64,000 bases of DNA from Carallia brachiata (GCA_021464245.1 JADCRB010000046.1:3111214-3175213); one strand, 5' to 3'. Counted from the stretch's first letter, positions 37,314-49,615 are shown. Notes: generated by a model not told the origin, from the sequence alone. Numbers and translations: made by a program.

Positions 37314-37559
37314 AATAATATTTTAGGAGTAACAAACTAATGAAAACAAAACAAAGAAATAGCAAATTACGTAAATTTATTCATTAAAAAAAACTTAAAT
37401 ATATTATAACGGTTGAATTGTGATAAAATCATAACTTTCAAAGCAAATGCATTCGTTCACAAAGATGGGAGGCTTGTGCCTTGGATTGCTCTTTTTAATC
37501 CTAACTGTCAATGTTTGAACTGATAATAGTTAGAGACATAGGTTGGGTACACGTCTTTC

Positions 37560-38963
37560 AGTAAAATGAATGGAAAGATCTAATATGAATGTTAAATTTT
37601 TAGATCCATATAATGTAAAAAGACATAGAAATGACAGGTTATGGGAACTAATTTGTGGGTCCAAAATTATAAGTAGAGAATTGTTGCGATATAAAAAAGC
37701 AATTTGATTTTTTCCCTTAGTCTTATTCAATTACCAGCTATAAAATAAGGTATAAAATCAGTAAATTCTTTATTCTGCTGTTCTCTATTAATTATACTTT
37801 ATCTCACTTTTTCTTCTAAAATTTAAAATTAAGACCTTCAAAATTAATGTTCAGGCTTTAAATCACTGAGATGTCCTAAAATGGGTAGATTTGGACACGT
37901 AATAAGTAGGCCTAACAACAATATGCTTCATAGATTACGGTAATAATATAATTGATAATAATATTCGATTATTTTCGGTTTACTCAAACCATTAATTGGC
38001 AAAAGGAATATTGAAGTTTGATCGCTTAATTCCTGCTTGTTCTCAGAAAATTGAGAATTGACAACATCAAAGAAAATCTCAAACCTTTGTTTTTAAAGTT
38101 AATATGGAATGTGCGCACGTAGTGCCTGTCGTCAGCCAGTCATGTTGCCCCTCTTTTGAGAGTTAAGTTGTTTGCAAAAGACATGATTTTGTGTCTCATA
38201 AAATTAATTTAGTCTTTTGTTTCAGTTGATTTTTGACTCGCATTTTATACTGAGCTAATTCAACTTTTTTTGTTTTGTTTGGGAGAATCAAACCAATACA
38301 CGTAGTGTTTTTTTTTTTTAATGGCAAAAAAGATTAATCTTTTATTTGTTGCTAAATGGCTAGATTTCATAGGTCTGATACAAAAATTAAGGGTCTATTT
38401 ATTTACTATAAAATAACTTATATTTATAAAATATTGGCAAGAGAAAATATTTGTAATGAAAATAATGATTTTCCTTTGTCACTTACTTATAACACAGTTT
38501 GTATTTTCTTGAAAATAACTTCAACTCTACAAAATAAGAAGTTATTTTACTGAAATATGAAAATTTTCTTAAATTTGTCTATGTAAATTATTTTTCATAA
38601 AATAAATACTGAAAAATCTGTAAAATTTTTTTCTGTAAAATATTATAAACCTTTCCTGTGTTGAACAAAGTCCGATCTCATGGACTTTCATACAATTTGA
38701 CTTTCAAAGTTCCAAATAGTGTCTTATCGTGCAGCTGTAGGTGAATGCAAAATGTTGAAAACTTAAATCTTGATTTAAACATTTTGAAGAAATCAAAATA
38801 TGTGTGTGTGTGAAATAACAAATAATGAATAACTTGAGTTGAAATTTCGTTTGAACAAAGTGATCGCAGAATTGTTAGAGGGCCGTAGTTCTAGTCTTCT
38901 AGGTGACTATTATTTCTTATAATCCCTTTCGAGGTGAGCTCTCCAATTGGATGAGCTAAGAAT
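37560..38963. repeat. Segmental duplication, left copy
   Basis: It matches 41583-43125 in direct order: GAATGGAAAGATCTA, AGATCCATATAATGTA, AGACCTTCAAAATTAATGTT, AATAAGTAGGCCTAA, CAATTTGACTTTCAAAGTTC and GATCGCA.AATTGTTAGAGGG. It lacks the retroposon present in the right copy. No gene is supported. Confidence 0.9.
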
Positions 38964-40360
38964 CTAACACTGTGTTTGTGTTTGGATTTTGGTGAGAATC
39001 AAAGGAAAGAATGAGAAAAAAAAAAAATTGGGCATGTAATTCATTTATAAAAATGTACAATATATTAAGTTAGAAAATCAGAATAATTTAACTTTTGCAA
39101 AGATCTATGCACTAATCTGAAAATATATGGACCATTCTAAAATAAATACGTTACATTGACTGGAAATGTAATATTTAGTTTTTATAAAAAAAAGTCTAAT
39201 ATAACTTGAAAAATATAGTAGTTTTTTTGAAGAATGTAATCGTTTTTAACAATACAGTATATTTTCAAATAAAAATGCAGTACCATTTATTTATTAAAAT
39301 GAAATATATTTTTATTTATTAGAAAAACAGGTAGGACTGCAGGTTTAATCAAGACGACAAAGTTGACCAAAAAACAATTGTTGCCCAGATAAACGTACTT
39401 TTATTGTTATTTTTATTTTTTACATGAAAAAAAGTAAGTGACCGGAGAGAGACGCGGAAGAGACAGGAAAATTTTTTTGTGCAACCAATAATTTTTTTGT
39501 GCAACGAGATGTCAAATTTGTACAACAAAATTTGAAAGTATTTTTCATCTATTTTTTCGTTGCACAAATTCAGCGTCTCGTTACACAAAAAAAGCACCTG
39601 ATTGCACAAAAAAAAATTTTCGATCTGCTCTACATCTTATTTTCCTGTCCACATAACAGTACTCTTTTTACATTTCTTTCTAACAAAAGTCGTTTTTTAT
39701 TTGACGGGAGCCTCATGAATGTCGGCTCGCGACTTGTCCTTTGGATGGGTCCACATCTGACATGGCCAAAAGTCGAAAAGGGACCGATTGATGGGATTGC
39801 GTAATGGTAGTTGAAAAGGGTAGTTTCGTCTCGTACTATTATCAGCAGTAGTATGGTCGCAACTTTATGGCGTGCTTATCGTGAGAATTTAATGAAAAAG
39901 AGATATAAAAAAATAAAGTAATTTAGGTAAACAAAGAATAAATAAGAAAAAATAATTTACAAAAAAAAGAAAAGTGTCAAAGAAAAAATTATATAAAAAG
40001 AGAATTTTTGTTATAAGTATAATCATTATTATATATTTTTCTTTCTTATTTTCTTTTTTCTCATTTTTTACACTATTTCAAATAATTTTATTTTCTCTCC
40101 ACTTTTTCTCTCACAAATTACTATTTATTTTTTCTTTTACTATATTTTCTTTCTCTTCATTTTTCTATCACTCCAAACAACTTTATTTTCTTTTCACTTT
40201 TTCTCTCACAAATTACTATTTATTTTTTCTTTAACCATACTTTTATTCTCTTTACTTTCTCCACAACTCAAAATAATTTTATTTTCTCTTTATTTTCATT
40301 TCTTTTCTATTCCTCTCCCCACTCTTCCACTCACTCCAAACACACTGTAATGGTCACGAG
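38964..40360. other. Gene-free region with nested MITEs
   Basis: It holds the right arm of the inverted duplication (about 39050-39800), the foldback element at 39460-39655 and a T-rich tract ending in TCCAAACACACT near 40345 that resembles a MITE end. No gene is seen. Confidence 0.6.
39460..39655. mobile_element. Foldback MITE
   Basis: Long inverted arms pair across the element: GACAGGAAAATTTTTTTGTG on the left matches the reverse complement of the right end, and GTGCAACGAGATG..AAATTTGT pairs with ACAAATTCAGCGTCTCGTTAC. A diverged relative lies at 49297-49525. Confidence 0.8.
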
Positions 40361-41270
40361 GACGATTATAACAATACGTTGTTATATTATAACTACGAAA
40401 TTTCTATACGTGCTTACCGATTTCACCATAGCGACATGCTCAAAATCATAATAGTTGATTTTTATTTATATTTTGCTTTTACTAAAAAAAAAAAAACGTA
40501 AGTATATCAGTTATTGAATTTACAGATTGAAGTCGAAATAATTCTTATTTGTTAAAATCTCGTTCAACCATTTAAAAGTGGTAGACTGACCACTTGTGTA
40601 CCCGCAAGGGTGAGTGTGATTCAAACATTGAAAACCACGATTATTACTGAACTGTGCACTCAACGCCACACATCTTTTCTTGCACTTGAAGGTCACCTAG
40701 CTTGTCTTAGGAGAGAGAGCGAGCGCGGGAGCTCGAACTCGAGTTATCAGTGAAAAAATATGTCGATTTATTACTGAACTACTATTTTAAGTTATTTTAA
40801 TTTTTATTCAATCATCGATTTTATAAGATTCAATTTAATCCACTACTTTACTTTATCAAGAAACATAAAACATATAAGTCAAAATAAAATTGTTTAATTA
40901 AAGAAGTATTTGAACGTTCCAATGAGAATCTTTAGGATAAATCTTAAACAATTCAATTTAATCCACTACCTTACATTATCAAGAAACATAAAATATATAA
41001 ATCAAAAAAATTGTTTAATTAAAGAAGTGTTTGGACGATGAGAATATTTTGGATAACAATCATTATTCTTATTATTACTTATTGAAAGTTTTATTTTCAT
41101 AAAATAAAGAGAAATATTAAGTAATTATATTTAAATAATAACAAAATAATATAACTGTTAGATAATTAAAATTTTTAAAAATAAATAAATTATTATATAT
41201 TTTTAAATAAAATATGTAATTATTTTATTATTATTTTAAATTATATATATATATTCTAAAAATAAAATGC
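40360..41270. repeat. Duplicated block including a local tandem repeat
   Basis: About 40795-40925 and 40940-41090 are tandem copies (CAATTTAATCCACTAC.TTAC, TTATCAAGAAACATAAAA, TTGTTTAATTAAAGAAGT). Both match 34590-34750. No gene is seen. Confidence 0.8.
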
Positions 41271-41582
41271 AACAGTGGTTCCTGACCCATCTGTCTGCCG
41301 GAATTGCCAAGCTGACAGCTACTCTTGTTTATTGCGGAGTCAATTATTAATAAATTATGGCCGTCAGGGCAATCTCGTCCAACCGAAATTCAGCACAGTT
41401 TCTCTTCTTCTGTACCGTTCTCCCAAGGCAAAGCTCACGCACCAACCATTACGCTGTCATTGCCGACACCGAAAACCAAATCTCGTTACCTAAATTTCAG
41501 TTCATGTGGCTGCCTGCCTGCTTCTGTTCGGTTTGGTCTCTTTCGTCCGCCACTTGGGATATCTTTGTTGTGCGCTAAAAAA

Positions 41583-43125
41583 GAATGGAAAGATCTACTA
41601 AGAATGTTAAATTTCCAGATCCATATAATGTACAAAGACAAAGAAATGACAGGTTGTGGGAACTAATATTTTCTGCTTAAAAGACTTTATGGGTCCAAAC
41701 TTACAAGGAGGGAATTGTTTACAATATTAAAAAGCATTTAGACACCATGCAATAAGGTGTCCGTAAATTTTCTAGTCTCTTGTTTTCTTTTAATTATCCT
41801 TTATCTCACATTTGTTTCTAAAATTTGAAATTGAGACCTTCAAAATTAATGTTTAGTCTTTAAATTATTGAGATATCCTAAAATGGGCAGAGTTAGAAAT
41901 TTATCACTTCAATAAGTAGGCCTAAACATACTCCTCCCCTTTGTAACACTGGACTATACTGTAATCATCCAGGCAGTCCAGAGGTTACTCTGGGAGCAGA
42001 GACAATACTCCCTAGCGGGATTGTGGGGCACCACCCCTATCTTCCCATTTTTATAACCAAAAAAAAAAAAAAAAAAAAAAAGTAGGCCTAACATCGGCAT
42101 GCTTTATAGATTACGATATTTATATGATTGATGATAATTATCGGTTATTTAGGGTTTACTCAAGCCCTTAATGGGTAAGAGAAATATTGAAGTTTAATCG
42201 CTTAACTGCCGTTTGGTCTAAGAAATTTAAGGAGAACGAATTGACCCTAAATTAAAAGATTTAAGATAATATTATGCATGTTTCACGTTTAAATTTAAAA
42301 AAGATTCAAAAAATATTATGAGCACTTAACTGTGAGGGTATATGACACGCAATAATTTAAATTATTAAAATGTAAAAAATATATTTAATTTTTTTTAAAA
42401 AAAAATTATTAAGTTTTACTGCTTATCTTATTAAATATATTCACATAATTTAATTAAATTAAAAAGTGTGGTTTTTTTTTTTCAAAAAAGAGTTTTCTTT
42501 TAATTTGTTGCTAGATTTTGTAAGTCTGATGCGAAAATTAAGTCAGGTGTGCATAAGAGGACAATTAAAACCTTTCCTGTGTTGAATGGCCCCGAAGAAC
42601 ATTTCCAAGTACAACAAAGTCCGATCTCAGAGACTTTCATGCAATTTGACTTTCAAAGTTCCAAATGGTGTCTTACCGTGCAGTTTTCGGTGAGAGAGGT
42701 AGTGTCGAAAGTGTTGGGGGCTGTTACATGGTTAGAAATTGGTGACTATATTTTATTTAGATTTTTTTTAATTTATTTAATAGTAAGTATATTTTATATA
42801 ATTATAATTAAAAATATATAAATAAAAAATTGTAATATTTTTTATCATTTTTTATTATTATAATTATATAAAATATACTTTTTATTATATAAAACATAGA
42901 TTTAAATATTATTTAGCCACTAAATTATACGGCCATACAACTTTCCCACGTTGAAAACTTAATATTGATTTAAACATTTCCAAGAAATCAAGTGTGTGTG
43001 AAATGACAAATATTTCGTTTGAACAAATTGATCGCATAATTGTTAGAGGGCGGAGTTCTAGCTGAATATTATTATAATTGCTTATAATCCCTTCTCAGTG
43101 AGCTTTCCAGTCGGATGAGCTTTAG
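41583..43125. repeat. Segmental duplication, right copy
   Basis: This is the direct counterpart of 37560-38963, interrupted by the retroposon at 41926-42079. It is otherwise AT-rich and without a supportable gene. Confidence 0.9.
41926..42079 (+). mobile_element. Short retroposon with A-tail and 12-bp target duplication
   Basis: About 130 bases of mixed sequence end in TTTATAACC and a run of more than 20 A. The insert is flanked by AAGTAGGCCTAA (41914-41925 and 42080-42091). The paralogous copy at 37904-37915 has a single AAGTAGGCCTAA with no insert, so it is an empty site. No B-box is obvious, so the parent family is not assigned. Confidence 0.9.
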
Positions 43126-43489
43126 TAGAATTTTTTTTTTCAAATCTGAGGTTACAATACTGAAATTCGAATTTGCTCCTATATATCTTGAAAGATAATT
43201 CACATGTCCATTTGACCAAAGGTTGATTAGTAAAAGAAATAAGATTATTGTCATATATGCATTCACTTTTATTTTTTAATGTAATAAAAATTAATTTTTC
43301 TGTTTTATAGAATTGAGTTTCATATATTTAAAAATTTTAGTTTCGTTCAATTTTTTGTTTCTCAATTTTAGTATTGAGTCAAGTTGGCTTCTCTACTAAG
43401 ATAGTTGAGTTAAAAAATTAATATCTTTTCATCCTTAGTTGTTTAATCAATAAGTGGAAAATTTTTTGTCCTTGTGATAACTATATTGT

Positions 43490-44745
43490 GGCTTTGAGGC
43501 AAATATGGACAAGCATGAATCAATATATTTTTGAGGGTATCATTCATCAACCAAGGGAGGTGGCGCAAGTAGCGAGACCTTTTTCTGTGGAGATTTTATC
43601 GTTTTATAGTGAGGAGGCAAGTGGGATGAGGAGGAGTTTGGATCAACGCTCCATACGTCTGTGATCTCTTGGCAGCATCCTTCTCCGTCCTTTGTGAAAC
43701 TTAACGTCGATGGGAGTGTTGTTGGTGCTGATGGATCTTCGGGAATTGGAGGCTTAGCTCGGGACAGTGGAGGAGTTTGATGCTTTGCTAGAATGCCCAA
43801 ATACTCTAAATTTGAAGTCGTAAAAGTGTCAGACACATTTTAGACATGGACACGCACTCAATACGTCTCGGACACATATTGGACACACCCATAACTTATT
43901 ATTTTAAACTTTAAAAAAAAAAAGAAAAAAAACTCATCATTTAGAATTTTTTTGGAATTTTAGCTGATTTAATTTATTAGATTCTTCGTTTTATTGAAGT
44001 CACAAAATCAAGACTCCAAATTTTTTATTGTAGCATCGCTTACATTACTTATAAATTAACGAATGCTTCAAGCAACCCGAAAAAGAGTTATAGATAAGTT
44101 GCTCTCAAGATCAATAGAGTAAAAAAAAATAAAAAAGATTTAGTTTTTGTTCTAGTAAAATATACACACACACATATATATATATATGTTTCCGTCCTGT
44201 ATCTGTGTCCTAATTTTTTTAAGGTTGACGTATCCCTGCATCTGTATTCACCATATTTGAGTCACCGTGTCCGTGTCCGTATCCGTGCAACCTAAGTGCT
44301 TTGAGTTTTATGGTTTTTGTGGCAAGGGCACTGTTGTAGCTGCAGAGCTCAGCACCATTGCTTGGGCACTTTGGCTAGCTTGGGACGGGGGGTTTCGAAA
44401 GGTGATAGTGGAGACAGACTCTTTAATTGCATTACAGAAAATTACGAGAATAGATTGGGAGTTGAATTTTTATCGTTATATTATTGTAAAATATCGACAT
44501 TATCTCCAATGTTAGTAAAATTATTGCTTGATGCATATCTTACGAGAAGGATATTATTGTGCTGATTTTTTAGCTAATGTTTCCCAATCATCAATAGAGC
44601 AAATTGTGTCATGTACTAATCTACCTTTAAGATTGTTGTACATACTTTGACGAGACAAGGGGTAGCTAGCGGAGGCTCTGGGCTCATGGGGTTATACTAA
44701 TTCTTTTATTTTTTCTTTTACTCTTGTAGATAAAAAAAAAAAAAA
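43490..44745 (+). pseudogene. Decayed LINE 3' region with RNase H domain, split by a MITE
   Basis: Plus-strand translation in shifting frames gives the linker and RNase H region typical of plant L1-like elements or their relatives. About 43490-43650 reads YIFEGIIHQPREVAQVARPFS. About 43660-43780 reads SFVKLNVDGSVVGADGSSGIGG, with the RNase H Asp in NVDG. About 44320-44440 reads AAELSTIAWALWLAWDGGF then IVETDSLIAL, with the Glu and Asp of the catalytic set. About 44560-44640 gives DFLANVSQSS. Several frameshifts and stops break it. It ends in an A14 run at 44732-44745. CCTTAGT near 43433 and after the A-run near 44754 may be its target duplication. Confidence 0.8.
43788..44296. mobile_element. 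MITE inserted in the RNase H pseudogene
   Basis: The insert separates two halves of the RNase H region that rejoin at TGCTTTG (43781-43787 and 44297-44303), its probable target duplication. Sub-terminal words such as TGTCAGACAC, ATGGACACG and CGTGTCCGTGTCCGTATCCG are partly inverted. The right end read in reverse is CTTAGGTTGCACGGATACGG, against CTAGAATGC on the left. Confidence 0.75.
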
Positions 44746-46143
44746 ATGCATGTCCTTAGTAATTATTCTGTGTAGGTGACCCTTTTGTCGCACTCAGAAA
44801 TTGCGCCAGGGACAATAATAATTCAAGTCATACCTACAAAAAGATATCATCAAATCGGAAGAACAGCTGCATTTGGCATCAAATAACGAACGTATCGCCC
44901 CTTCTCGCTCAGTCTCACAAGACTTTCCGATGTCTCGTAAGGACAAGGTGCCACCCCACCATCTCTTCCCGTTCTCCAAAAGACCCGATGTCGGCGCCGA
45001 CACGTGACAATCACTACTCACAAACAATATTAATTAAGAGTATTGATACATTTTCAGAAAAAAAGATTTTAAAAAATATTTGAATATAATTAATCAGATT
45101 GAACATGTAATTATCTTTAATTATAAATATAACTAAATATAAAAGAATGTTAAAAATTTTTATTTTGATTTTTTTTTAAGTGAGTGTAACTAACTTATAA
45201 TTTTATATCATATAATAAGTAATGTCTATTTAAATAAAAAAATTAAAAATAATATTAGAATGATATTAAATTATGAATTAATTTTATTCACAAAAAAAGA
45301 AATAAAATTAGCAAGTATCGAAAATATATTATATTTTTTTATACTTAATTGTATTTGTAATTTAATTAATTATATATTGAATCAAACTAATTGTATTTAG
45401 ACTAATTTTTTTATTCTCTTTTTGCCTAAAACTCTAATTTTTTCCATTAATTAAACTCGCTTGAGCCCCCCCAAAACAGAAAAACAACAAAACAAATCAA
45501 ATATTAAATTAGAAAAAAACACTACAACTTAGCTTCATTAAGTATTATCACAATAGTAATGTACTTGTAGTTTAAATAGTATTAATAATATATCAACAAA
45601 GAAAAGTTAAAAATTTAAAATTTTGACCTCTCAAATTGTATTTCTTTTTTCAAATAATTAGTTTAAATTTAAAAATAAAAAAATAATTATCAAAATAAAT
45701 ATAAGAAATATTATTAAAATAGTAATATAATTACATTAAATAATCACCATCTTGAGACTCTGAATTTAATCGATATCAAACGTATATTAAAGCGATTTAT
45801 CTCATTTTTATATTTTAAGTTTAATTATTAAATAATACATATTATTTCAAAGTGTGAATTCTCCAAGTTTTTTTTCTTATAGGAGGAATTAGAAACAAGA
45901 ACATTAAATGTTGTCTCCAAAGGCAAACAAAACAATTATGTGGCGGAAAGCACTCCACGTGTCTCACTCCCACTCTCCGGCACCCAGATTTCCTTTCCTC
46001 TGGACCAGATAAAAATCAATAGCTGAGCAATCACAGAACCCAACTCCACAAGCAACAAACCCCCCCAGCCACACCTCATAAAATTTCAAAGACTCTCCCT
46101 GTCTGAAGACTTGTGCTCCATTTGATCTGATTGTTTGGAGGGC
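44746..46143. other. Gene-free region and CONSTANS-like gene upstream region
   Basis: Mostly AT-rich. From about 45940 the sequence becomes mixed, with CACGTG near 45956, and presumably holds the promoter of the CONSTANS-like gene. The nearest TATA-like word is AGATAAAAAT near 46006. No gene is seen. Confidence 0.45.
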
Positions 46144-46180
46144 TAGAAAAGAAAGAAAAGAAAAGAAAAGAAAAGAAAAG
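46144..46180. repeat. (AAAGA)n microsatellite in the CONSTANS-like leader
   Basis: Six or more AAAAG units lie directly upstream of the start codon. Confidence 0.9.
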
Positions 46181-46205
46181 AGCTTTCTTGGTGTTTATTG
46201 GCAAA

Positions 46206-47770
46206 ATGAGTGCAGAGAGCTTAAACAACTTGACCGGCGGCGGATGGACAAGTGTCGCAGCGAAACGCTGTGATTCGTGCAAAACGGCAGCGGCTGCTGC
46301 GTTTTGCAGGGTTGACTCGGCTTTCCTCTGTCTGAATTGCGACTCCAAGATTCACGGAGTCAACAAGCTCGTGTCCAGACACGAGCGCGTGTGGATGTGC
46401 CAAGTGTGCGAGCAGGCCCCCGCCGCCGTTACTTGCAGGGCCGACGCCGCTGCCCTCTGCGTCACGTGCGACGCCGACATCCACTCCGCCAACCCTCTTG
46501 CCCGCCGCCACGAACGAGTCCCCGTCGAGCCGTTCTTCGACTCCGCCGAGTCGATAGCGAAAACATCTCCTCAGCTTTCTGGCTGAGGGCGTGGAGGAAG
46601 CAAGCGCAGTTTCGTGGCTGTTGCCGAATCCGCACGATCACCTGAATTCAAAGCTCGGCCTGGAAAATCTCCCTGACGTGAAATCCGATGATCTATTCTT
46701 CTTCCCGGACATGGACCCTTTTCTTGATTTCGACTATCAGAATTCAATGGACGACGGAAGGTTCTATCACCAGCTGAATGACAGCGCGGTGCCAGTACAG
46801 GCCAAGGCAATAGGTTCAATTGATCCAGTGATCAACAACGGTGGTAATTGCTTCAACATAGATTTCTGCCGATCCAAGCTTTCTTCTTTCAGTTACCCAA
46901 CTCAGGCTCTCAGCCAAAGTGTGAGTTTTATAGTGAGAGGATCTTTATTTCTCAATTTTTTTTATTCTAAATAGCATTAATTAAATTAACACACAATCAA
47001 AAATTACATTAATAACTTGAAAAGTCTTATAATTGAATGAAACATTTAAAGTCGTACATAATTGAATCTATTTAATTCAATAGAATTATTTTAAATCTTA
47101 AATTCAAATTTGGTAAAAGTTAATTTGGTAACCTAATGTAGCTATTAATAATAAATCAAATAATTTGTGCCTACATACTTCTGTGTGTGTACGTGTGGCT
47201 GAGTCTTTGAATTATATTTGTAATTTTGTAATAAAGAAACAAATGGATAGGCACAGAAAATTACAAACAAAAAAAATCACAATTTAATTACATAATGTAA
47301 TTCTTTTTTCCTTATAATTTTGCCGTGGACTCATGTAATAATTTGATGGGCGTACGTTTTTGCAGGTGTCATCGTCCTCCCATGAGGTTGGAGTGGTTCC
47401 CGACGGGAGCTCTATATCCGATATATCGTATCCTTTCGGCCAAAATATTAGCAATGGGAGCGATGCGAGCGCACCCATTTCGGCCGGTACTGGTACGAAT
47501 CAATCAGCTCAATTGTGCGGGATTGACCGTGAAGCTCGGGTTTTGAGGTACAGGGAGAGAAGAAAGAACCGGAAATTCGAAAAGACCGTACGCTATGCTT
47601 CGCGTAAAGCGTACGCCGAGACACGGCCGAGAATCAAAGGCCGGTTCGCCAAGAGGACCGAGACCGATTCGGATATTGAGAGCCTGTACAACTCTTCCTC
47701 TGTTCCTTACATGTCTGATGATGCCCAATACGGCGTCGTTCCACAAACCATAAATTTAAGCACTGCATAG
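46206..47770 (+). CDS. CONSTANS-like B-box/CCT transcription regulator, frameshifted between B-boxes and middle region
   Basis: CONSTANS-like proteins are nuclear regulators of photoperiod and light responses. Two exons are seen, 46206-46920 and 47366-47770. Exon 1 encodes two tandem B-boxes, [22 protein letters not shown] (about residues 22-50) and [22 protein letters not shown] (about 65-93). Exon 2 encodes an intact CCT domain ([20 protein letters not shown] through GRFAKRTE) and a C-terminal VP motif QYGVVP that binds COP1-type ligases. Two B-boxes plus VP put it near the COL3/COL4/COL5 group. As sequenced the frame meets a stop at 46584-46586 after 126 residues. The rest of exon 1 ([16 protein letters not shown] through FDYQNS) is open one frame over. 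A net change of 1 base (mod 3) near 46560-46584 separates them. The family usually reads SSAFSFL there, and an AGCTTTC unit may have been lost. It may be a pseudogene, a short B-box-only protein, or a sequencing error. Confidence 0.88.
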
Positions 47771-48910
47771 TTATTTGCCTAGGCAAATGATAGATTAATA
47801 GAATAAAAGAATTGCAAGGTGGTGTTGGTTTTGGGGATTAATTGTCACGGAATATCCGATCGACAGAGGTTTAGGCAAGGATTTGCCAATTTTCTCGAAG
47901 AGAAAATTAAGTACCTCACTTTTATTTGGTCATATATAGACAAACGCTAATATGTGTTATTGCTTGAATTTCCTTTTAAAAATAGTAAATGCCCTGTTAG
48001 AATTTATTAAATAAATTATGTGTAACCTTGTAATTCTTCATATAGTGCTACTTTTTCTCAAATTTCATTTGCTTTTTCTTCTTAAATTTTGTTCTATGTT
48101 AGTGGAAGTTTTAATTATATGCTTTTATCCTTCAATAAGTGTTTAATAATTATTAATTAATTGATCTGCCTCGTCCCTTTCTTCATCTTAATCAAGATGA
48201 TCACGAATCTATTTCTCAATTTTTATTGGCTCTCCCATCTACTTAAACTTAACTTTTTTTTTTAAATAAGCACGATTTCATAGATATGAATACTTTATGT
48301 TTGGCTAAGTTCTTGGGTACTGTTTTGTTAGGTTGTTCATGCTTCACCGTAATTACAAAAGATTAAGCAATTAATTTTCTAATATTTAATGTCTTTTTAA
48401 TGAATTTGTGCACATGTATCTGTAAACCCGACATACTTAAAAACAAAAGACACCATCACATAGTTTTGACTTCACTATATGGTTATGTTTAAATAACATT
48501 AAATTATCAACACAATCCCATCAAAATTCTAAACTTTTACTTTTTTAAGCCTATCGAGGGATCTATATATTAGATTTGCTGAATCAATACCCCTAATTAA
48601 AAATTCTAAGTTCTTTTGAAAAAAAAAATTAGTTTTATATATATTCTTTAAGAGATACCATTTTAGATGTCTTAAATTTTAATCATAAAAAATTAATTAT
48701 AGAATTTATAAAAATAGAGATATCTATTTGTATTGTATAGTTTACGTCTAACAAGTCTTTTAATAAAAAAAAAAATCTAAATTCTCGCTAACTTTCTCAA
48801 GTAGGGCAAAATAATTATGATTTATTCCTAATTAGTTAGGACAGAAGGATAATTGGGTGACTCAACAACTTTTATTGAGTTGCAAATGGTTCGACGACCT
48901 TTAAAAAAGC
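47440..48910. repeat. Parent copy of a segmental duplication
   Basis: This block covers most of COL exon 2, its 3' UTR and about 1.1 kb downstream, and is repeated at 49600-51660. Shared anchors beyond the coding part are GCTAAGTTCTT.GGGT, GCTTCACCGTAATTACAAAAGA, CTATTGAGGGAT.TATA.ATTAGAT and GATAAT..GGTGAC..CAACAACTTTT. Confidence 0.88.
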
Positions 48911-49296
48911 ACGAGTTGATATCTATAGCCGCAGCATTAAAATGGGAACATGATTATTAAAAAGTGTATAGTCTTCGTTGGGAAGGCAAAGGATCTTACA
49001 AGTATCTCTCGTTCATCATACGAGTTCAAACTTTTGCGCTCGGGCATACAAATTGTGCATTGTGGTCCTGTGGAGAGCCTATATACCTTTTTTATTTTAT
49101 TTTATTTTATTTTTGTCTTTTGTTTTTGTTTTTGGAGAGTCTGCATACCCAAATCATCATGAAAGGGTTGTTTTTTACCCGAAGATTTGGCTATTAAGGC
49201 ATTTCGGATGCCCATAATATTGAGTACCTGAAGTTCAAGCCCATGGGGAAGGAAGAAAAAAAAAAAAAAAAGTAGGTGATAAGATCAATAAATATA
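48911..49296. other. Gene-free spacer
   Basis: It contains TTTTATTTTATTTTA repeats near 49095 and an A-run near 49257. No gene is seen. Confidence 0.5.
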
Positions 49297-49525
49297 GGTT
49301 GACGGGAAAATGAGGACGCGGAGTAGATGAAATTTTTTTTTTTGTGTAGTCAGGTGGATTTTTTTTGTGTAATAAGACGTTGAATTATTATAATAAAATT
49401 TTAAATTAATTTTTCATCTATTTTTTATTACAAAAATTAGGTATTTTATTGTACAAATAAATCAATTAATTGTATAAAAAAATTTTCTCGTCTTTTCCGC
49501 GTATTTTTCTCCACATCTACGTAAC
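49297..49525. mobile_element. Foldback MITE, diverged relative of 39460-39655
   Basis: It has the same order of landmarks as the other copy: a GACGCGGA..AGATGAAA-type left end, TTTTTTTGTGTA, AATAAGACGTTGAA, TTTTTCATCTATTTTTTATTAC and a right end with GTCTTTTCCGCGTATTTTTCTCCACATC that folds back on the left end. Confidence 0.75.
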
Positions 49526-49615
49526 CGGACTCTGATAATATTCCGGGGACCATATCCATGGGCCTCTCGATAGCTACTACTAGGAATTAAGGCATCAAAA
49601 ATAATTAGCAGTGGG

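Noticed and set aside
41275..41666. Overlapping open frames of 72-113 codons
   Set aside because: Ser/Pro/Cys-rich with no motif or splice context. A loosely similar GC-rich stretch at 36612-36842 is also motif-free.
46221..46819. Several open frames antisense or out of frame to the CONSTANS-like gene
   Set aside because: They are shadows of the GC-rich B-box exon.
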